From Siphonodentalium dalli (lineage: Eukaryota > Mollusca > Scaphopoda > Gadilida > Siphonodentaliidae): a DNA stretch of 64,000 nt. Each line of letters opens with the position of its first letter. Position 1 is the first letter of the stretch. The translations under genes were made by a program, and so were the position numbers. Below the pieces are notes generated by a model that saw only the letters and a program-made list of their open reading frames with translations, was not told the origin of the DNA and searched no databases. The stretch is taken from assembly GCA_032622095.1 (NCBI GenBank), contig CP136062.1:14411710-14475709 (forward strand), in the 5' to 3' direction. This document shows positions 57,658-64,000 of the stretch, in pieces.

Positions 57658-58640
57658 TGAAAGTGTCAATGACACTAGCTCAACTTGGATGGGGGATAAT
57701 GTGTTACAGTCAATAGAGTGATTAGGAATGCGGAAAGATTAAATGTCTAAGTAAGTGAACGTTCAGAAGACCGCGAGTCAATCGTAAGTGGAAAGATTTC
57801 CATCATAAGAAGTAACTGGCTGTTGGACTGTGCATGCTCATGTCAAGATTGCAAGTCAAAAAATAACATCAAGCACTGTTTGATTTTAGATGCAAAATTG
57901 TGGCGTATCCATGGTTACCTCCACTTGCGACGTAATCCAGTTATGTGTATGTAAAAATCGTAGCTGGAAAGAGCGTAGGGTAGTCAATCATATGTTTATG
58001 AACAACCGACAATATCATCATCTACGATGACATCGCAATCATGTGAACAAACTATCCACGATTTTGTAATGCCCGATTCCTCCTTTTACAATTTATACTA
58101 GATGCTGATTGGAACGAAATTCAAAATTAATATGAAGTTTGGTGATGATCGGAAGAGGAATGTGGTCTGTACTTTGTAGGGTGTGCCAAAGGATTTAATC
58201 ATGCAAAGAGTAAAATCCAAGATGGCTGCCGGCATCCATGTTTTTAATCGAAAATTGTTCATATTTGATATCAGTCATCTAGAGGTGATCCTAATCATGT
58301 CTGTAAATTGTGTGTCAAATGCTTTAATCATTAATCAAAGAGTAATATCCAAGATGGATGCTGGTGGCCATCTAGAGGTCACCCCGAATATCCGTATAAA
58401 ATTTGGTGACATGGGAAGTGAGACGTAGGCTGCAGGGTGTGCCATGGATACAAATTCAAAATCCAAGATGGCTGCTGGTGGCCATATATTTTTTAACGAA
58501 TTTCGGTCAAAATAGGTGCCTCCCATCTAGAGGTCACACCGAAGATCCATATAAAGTTTGGTGATGATAGTATGACGTGTAAGGATTTAGTCATGCAAAG
58601 AATAAAATCTAAGATGGCTGCCAGTAGGGCTGCAATGATT
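57658..58640. mobile_element. 164-bp-repeat element B, truncated
   Basis: Starts GAAAGTGTCAATGACACTAG and has diverged, irregular units (CAAGATGGCTGCCGGCATCC, CTAGAGGTCACCCC). It lacks the terminal hairpin and stops near GGCTGCCAGTAGGG. Confidence 0.65.
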
Positions 58641-58966
58641 CACCACATTTTCTGTAATTCCCGATGTTTACCGGTTTACGCGGTTTGTTCTGTAATTATT
58701 CCGGAATGTTTTCAATCCATATTTAGTAGTCTAAATGCAAACCAAATCACTCTGAGAGAACACTTTTCATTTTCATTGTAACTGCCATAATTCCATAGTT
58801 TCCTGTTCTGTTGACCAATCAAAATTCTTGTTCTTCCATTATATCGATGGTCGATGTCTCGATGACCTTTAAAATTTAAAATCTATAACATATCAGACCA
58901 TGATAAAATCATTTGATGAAATAAATCACATGGAATCTATCAATTACACAAATTTTTGTACCAAAT

Positions 58967-59090
58967 TACAGTAATGCCCTAATTAATCGACGTCTTAACC
59001 ACAGCAGAATTATGGGTAACTTTTCAGGATTTAGTCGAAAATATGGCTTGTTGCCATTCCTTTCCAATGAATGGCAACAAGCCATATTTC
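58967..59090. mobile_element. Pal MITE, copy 6, right arm replaced
   Basis: Complete left arm (TACAGTAATGCCCTAATTAA to GCCATTCCTTTCC) and the first ~30 bases of the right arm, ending GCCATATTTCC, where a LINE 3' end begins. ACTGTATG after the LINE may be the last bases of the right arm. Confidence 0.75.
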
Positions 59091-59350
59091 CATTTGGTGC
59101 TAATTTGATCACGGTTGGCTACCGATCTTTCAAAGTAACATGCGCAAATGCATGGAATCCTCTGCCATTGAACATAAAAGAGTCACCATGCATCTCTTGA
59201 CGACTTTAAAAAGTGATTGAAAACTTACTTGTTTGCGCGGCGTTTCAGAAAGTGACTTTGATATTGTGTATATTTATATTTTATGTCAAGCGCTTAGGGC
59301 CCGCTTATTGGGGATAAGCGCTATACAAATATTATTATTATTATTATTAT
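59091..59350 (+). mobile_element. 3' end of a CR1/L2-like LINE
   Basis: The frame reads FKVTCANAWNPLPLNIKESP, the conserved end of CR1/L2/Rex-type RT proteins (usually A-x-LWNSLP), then ENLLVCAAF-like codons in a shifted frame. The 3' tail has GCGCTTAGGGCCCGCTTATT and GGGATAAGCGCTATACAAAT followed by (ATT)n, typical for this group. It is severely 5'-truncated. Confidence 0.8.
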
Positions 59351-59570
59351 TACTGTATGAAGATTAGAACTAGCTGATGCAGAGGTGGTAATCTTCATTG
59401 GCGCATACCCCAGAAATAAAAAAATAAAAATAAAAAAAAGCACTCGCACATGGTTTTAAAATATTTTGGTCTGAGAAATGGGAAAGTGACTTTGCATGGC
59501 TCAGTCAAACCACATAGAAAACTATGGTGACCTTTGACCCTACAATTGGTATTGTCTGCGTCTTGATTAC

Positions 59571-59684
59571 CTGGAGTTGGTTGATCACCTCTGACCTTTG
59601 GCCTTACACCACCACGTGATCCAGAACTATCCCCGAAGTAGTTCTCAGTGACAGGCAGCTGGTTGTAAGCCGAGTCTGGCTTCT
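59571..59684 (-). CDS. Exon candidate E1, 114 nt
   Basis: Acceptor GCATTTTCTGCTTCAG before AGAAGCCAGAC, donor ACTCCAG/GTAATC. Phase 1 in and out. It encodes KPDSAYNQLPVTENYFGDSS, then GSRGGVRPKVRGDQPTP. I recognise no domain; it looks like a disordered, Gly/Arg-containing linker. It pairs in phase with E2. Membership in the macro/Deltex gene is inferred from strand, order and phase only. Confidence 0.45.
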
Positions 59685-59743
59685 CTGAAGCAGAAAATGC
59701 ATGTTGGTAGATGTACTCGAATGACTGATTACATATACAAGAT

Positions 59744-59937
59744 GTAGTAATGCGCTAAATAAATGACTCCTTAACCACAGCAGAATTATGGATAATTTTT
59801 CAGGATTTAGTCAGAAATATGGCTTGTTGCCATTCAATGGAAAACTCACACTGAGAACTTTCCGATGAATGGCAGCAAGCCATATATTTCCAACTAAATT
59901 CTGAAAAATTCCCATAATTCTGCGGTGGTTAAGGAGC
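59744..59937. mobile_element. Pal MITE, copy 7, diverged
   Basis: Both arms are present with about a dozen substitutions (GTAGTAATGCGCTAAATAAA start; right arm ends GTGGTTAAGGAGC without the terminal bases). Confidence 0.75.
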
Positions 59938-59939
59938 AA

Positions 59940-60350
59940 TTTGGAGTAAATTTTGTTGGATGAGATATAAGGAATGTACTTCACCTCAGTATTCCCTACT
60001 CACACAGTAGGCTTGGATAGAGTTATCATGACAATAATGCTCACGGATGTGAAAATCACCATTTCCAGTGATTTTCAATTTATGGTTACCATATTGCCCC
60101 ACATCTTGGATTTGTGTGAATTTTCCTCAACTCAAGTATAAGAGGAATCCTAGCCAGGGTATTTCCTATAACACATATATGTGCATGGGTGGAGTTATAA
60201 TAACAATAACAACCACTGATTCGAGGAATGACATTACGTTATTAGCTATGATTTGCTGTTGACAGGATTATACCGACATCTGGTAAAAAATATCCGGCCT
60301 GGATATGGCTGTTATGGTCTCATTGTGTGCGTAAATGATTCTTCTATTAT
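59940..60350. other. AT-rich stretch, nothing recognised
   Basis: No gene, array or palindrome of note. Confidence 0.5.
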
Positions 60351-60352
60351 AA

Positions 60353-61349
60353 TGAAAGTGTCAATGGCACTGTAGCTCAACTTAGGAAAGGGAATAATTT
60401 AATGGTTGACAGTAAATGGAGGAATAGGAAAGGTGCTAATTGAAAGTTCTAACCTACATGTAGCTGTGCCAAAGGATTTATTCATGTAAAGAGTAAAATC
60501 CAAGATGGCTGCTGGCTGCCATGTTTTTTGGCCGAACGACCCCAAAATGACTCGTTCCCATCTACATTTCAATATTAACATCCATGACAAATTTCATGAT
60601 TATCAGTCGAATAGTACGACCTGTAGCCCGCACCAATGGATTTAATTTTGAAATCCAAGATGGCCTCCAGCGGCCATGTTTTTTGGCTGAATAACCTCAA
60701 AAGGACTCGTTCCCGTCTACATGTCAATGTTAACATCAATGACAAATTTCATGAAGATCCGACTAAGGCTACGACCTGTTGCCCGCGCCAAAGGATTTAG
60801 TCATGCAAAGAGTAAAATCCAAGATGGCTGCTGGCGGCCATGTTTTTTGGCCGAACGACCCCAAAATGACCAGTTCTAATCTACATGTCATTGTTAACAT
60901 CCATGACAAATTTCATGAAGATCCGAATAAAGCTACGATCTGCAGCCCGCGCCAAAGGATTTAGTCATGTAAAGAGTAAAATCCAAGATGGCTGCTGGTG
61001 GCCATGTTTTTTGGCCGAACAACCCCAAAATGACTCGTTCCCATCTACATTTCAATATTAACATCCATGACAAATTTCATGATTATCAGTCGAAAGTTAG
61101 ACCTGTAGCCCGCACCAATGGATTTAATTTTGAAATCCAAGATGGCCTCCAGCGGCCATGTTTTTTGGCTCAATAACCTCAAAAGGACTCGTTCCCGTCT
61201 ACATGTCATTCTTAACATCCATGACAAATTTCATGAAGATCCGACTAAAGCTACGACCTGTAGCCTGCGCCAAAGAATTTAGTCATGCAAAGAGTAAAAC
61301 CCATGATGGCTGCTGGCGGCCATGTTTTTTGGCCGAACGACCCCAAAAA
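60353..61349. mobile_element. 164-bp-repeat element C, right end missing
   Basis: Starts GAAAGTGTCAATGGCACTGT and contains about five and a half units alternating between GGCTGCTGGCGGCCATG and GGCCTCCAGCGGCCATG types. It breaks off at CGACCCCAAAAA, where element D begins. Confidence 0.75.
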
Positions 61350-63581
61350 GAAAGTGTCAATGAAACTGTAGCTCAACTTGGATAGGGAATAATTTAATGT
61401 GTTACTGTCGATGGAGTGATTAGGAATGTGGAAAGTTGAATGTCTAATACTAGTTTATCAACATGAAGAGATATATATATAAATGTATATTAAAGTAAAA
61501 TCTAAGATGGTTGCTGGCGGCTATGTTTTCCAACAATTCAAAAATATTTTATAGCTTTAGTCATGCAAAGAGTAGAATCCAAGATGGCCGCTGGCAGCCA
61601 TGTTTTAATGCCGAATAACCCCAAAATGACTACATGTCAATGTCAAAAGTCAAATTTCATAATGATACCACCAAAGGTACAACCTGTAGCCCGTGCCAAA
61701 GGATTTAGTCATGCAAAGAGTAAAATCCAAGATGGCTGCTGGTGGCCATGTTTTTTGGCCGAATGACACCAATATTACTCGTTCCCATCTACATGTCAAT
61801 ATTAACATCCATGACAAATTTCATGATGATCAGACTAAAGGGACGACCTGTAGCCCATGCTAAAGGATTTAATCGTGCTAATGGATTGAATTTGAAATCC
61901 AGGATGGCCGCTGGCAGCCATTTTTTTTGTCCGAATGACCCCAAAATGATTCGTTGCCATCTACATTCCATTTTCAACAGTCATGACAAATTTCATGATG
62001 ATCAGACTAAAGATATAACCTGTAGCTCGTGCTACATGTAAATGATTTAGTCATACAAAGAGTAAAATCCAAGATGGCTGATGGCAGCCATATTTTTTGG
62101 CCGAATGACACCAAAATGACTCGTTCCCATCTACATAAAACTGTTAACATCCATGACTAATTTTATGATGATCAGACTAAAGGTACGACCTGTAGTCCGT
62201 GCTAAAGAATTTAGTCATACAAAGAGTAAAATCCAAGATGGCTGATGGCAGCCATATTTTTTGGCCGAATGACACCAAAATGACTCGTTCCCATCTACAT
62301 AAAACTGTTAACATCCATGACTAATTTTATGATGATCAGACTAAAGGTACGACCTGTAGTCCGTGCTACAGAATTTAGTCATACAAAGAGTAAAATCCAA
62401 GATGGCTGCTGGCGGCCATGTTTTTTGGCCGAATGGCCCCAAAATGACTCGTTCCCATTTAGATGTCATTGTTAACATCCATGACAAATTTTATGATGAT
62501 ATGACCAAATGTACGACCTGTAGCCTGTGCCAAAGGATTTAGTTATGCAAAGAGTAAAATACAAAATGGCTGCTGGCGGCCATGTTTTTCTGCCGAATGA
62601 CCCCAAAATTACTTGTTCCCATCTACATGTCAATATTAACATCCATGATAAATTTCATGATGATCAGATGAACAGTACGACCTGTAGCCCGTGCTAATGG
62701 ATTGAATTTTGAAATCCAAGATGGCCACTGGCGGCCAATTTTTTTGTCCGAATGATCCCAATATGACTCGTTCCCATCTACATTCCCATTTCAACAGCCA
62801 AGACAAATTTTATGATGATCAGACTAAAGGTACGACCTGTAGCCCGTGCTAAAGGATTTAATCATACAAAGAGTAAAATCCAAGATGGCTGCTGGTGGCC
62901 ATGTTTTTTGGCTGAATGGCCCCAAAATGACTCGTTCCCATTTAGATGTCATTGTTAACATCCATGACAAATTTCATGATGATCTGACTGAAGGTACGAC
63001 CTGTAGCCCGTGCTAAAGGATTCAGTCATACAAAGAGTAAAATCCAAGATGGCTGCTGGCGGCCATGTTTTTGGGCCGAATGACCACAAAATGACTCGTT
63101 CCCATCATAATGTCATTGTTAACATCCATGACAAATTTCATGACGATCTGACCAAAGGTGCGACCTGTAGCCCGTGCTAAAGGATTTAGTCATGCAAAGA
63201 GTAAAATGTAAGATGGCTGCCAGCAGCCATGTTTTTTGGCCGAATGACCCCAAAATTACTCGTTCCCATCTACATGTTAATATTAACATCCACGACAAAT
63301 TTCATGATGATCAGACAAACAGTACGACCTGTAGCCCGTGCTAATGGATTGAATTTTGAAATCCAAGATGGCCACTGGTGGCCATGTTTTTTCTTCCGAA
63401 TGACCCCAAAATGAATTATTCCGGTCTAAATGTTGATGTCAACAGCTATGACAAATTTCATAATGATCCGATCAAAAGTACGACCTGTAGCCTGTATTGT
63501 TGACGCATCACGCACATACACGGACGACGGACGACAAAGCCATGGCAATAGCTCAAACTTTACAAAGTAAAGTTGAGCTAA
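61350..63581. mobile_element. 164-bp-repeat element D, complete
   Basis: Starts GAAAGTGTCAATGAAACTGT with AGCTCAACTTGG, has a leader of about 200 bp, then about 12 tandem units, then the terminal block CACACATACACGG-like, GACGACAAAGCCATGGCAAT and the hairpin TAGCTCAAACTTTAC / GTAAAGTTGAGCTA. It shows the uninterrupted structure against which element A can be read. Confidence 0.85.
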
Positions 63582-63943
63582 AAACCAGAGAAAACTAGAA
63601 AAAAAATTATCACGACATATCAAGTGAAATAAAGCATAATATCATTTTTTTAAATCACAATAAGGTCTTTAAATTTCAAAGCTCAATTATCCATGGAAAA
63701 AAAATTGTAAACTAACTTTTTTGGAAAGCCTGACCCCGGAATAACTGGAAACGCAAAAAAAATAAAATCAATTTTGGCACACAAGTCGCACGAAACTACA
63801 CGTTGGCCCTCACGGTCTCATATATCCAATGAAATAATGCAAATTTTCTATTTTTAATCACAAAACGCTCTCTAAATAGAGATATCTAACCCCTAGAAGT
63901 CAAAAACAAACATATTTGGATTGTCTGCAGCCTATAAGAATAA
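63582..63943. other. AT-rich stretch, nothing recognised
   Basis: Spacer between elements D and E with no ORF or repeat structure of note. Confidence 0.5.
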
Positions 63944-63945
63944 AG

Positions 63946-64000
63946 AAAGTGTCAATGACACTGCAGCTTAACTTGGAAAGGGAATAATTTCACGTGTTAC
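63946..64000. mobile_element. 164-bp-repeat element E, start only
   Basis: GAAAGTGTCAATGACACTGC followed by AGCTTAACTTGGAAAGGG is the conserved 5' end. The element is cut by the window end. Confidence 0.75.

Larger units (their letters stand above)
56276..59570 (-). other. Intron E1-E2 (tentative)
   Basis: Contains AT-rich sequence, a GC-richer block at 57130-57520 with a 79-codon minus frame (57245-57484) and a CCCGCCAGTGGCGGGCTAA palindrome that look repeat-derived, 164-bp-repeat element B, Pal copy 6 and a LINE 3' end. Confidence 0.45.

Overview
The window is animal nuclear DNA: AT-rich, intron-containing and crowded with minisatellites, foldback elements and decayed retrotransposons. The repeat vocabulary (modules built around a GGGCCATAACTC core ending in short hairpins, a Ngaro-type retrotransposon with an SGNH hydrolase, a macro/Deltex gene of the type expanded in lophotrochozoans) suggests a mollusc, probably a bivalve. 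That placement is inference. No prokaryotic operon, CRISPR array, tRNA or rRNA was found.

The one host gene I can support lies on the minus strand. Five exons (E5-E9: 23933-22787, 18107-17382, 16317-15794, 8557-8340, 3531-3354) join with canonical GT/AG sites and matching phases into 930 codons ending at a TGA. The product carries a KH-like region, a canonical macro domain, a divergent second macro domain, a C3HC4 RING and a complete Deltex C-terminal (DTC) domain. It is therefore a DTX3L-like E3 ligase with the two macro domains that vertebrates keep on the separate partner PARP9. Four further exon candidates upstream (E4 25925-25759, E3 39701-39520, E2 56275-56192, E1 59684-59571) have good splice sites, but the chain is incomplete because the E2 and E3 phases do not match. 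If all belong, the gene spans at least 56 kb.

The most unusual signal is that the edges of these exons are locally duplicated again and again: the E6 donor (2 copies, 122-bp period), the E7 donor (3 copies), the E9 acceptor (3 copies, exact 65-bp period), the E2 donor (4 or more copies, 49-bp period), and the 5' edge of E8, where a dead exon copy has grown into a 24-bp minisatellite coding the octapeptide YNGTHRLI. An inverted copy of the E4 end lies about 2 kb away.

Layout: 1-3353, downstream flank (31-bp minisatellite at 1.2-1.95 kb, foldback elements). 3354-23933, the gene core; the E7-E8 intron holds a 5.9-kb insertion with a 14-bp target duplication and a hammerhead-ribozyme-like motif. 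27.9-33.1 kb, a frameshifted Ngaro retrotransposon. 34.1-39.4 kb, a 27-bp satellite of about 145 units interrupted by a 1.37-kb mobile element, a second copy of which sits at 40.7-42.6 kb. 46.45-54.34 kb, a 164-bp-repeat element split by a minus-strand LINE, itself split by a plus-strand LINE, both with 15-bp target duplications. 57.6-64 kb, more 164-bp-repeat elements, exon E1, foldbacks and a LINE 3' end.
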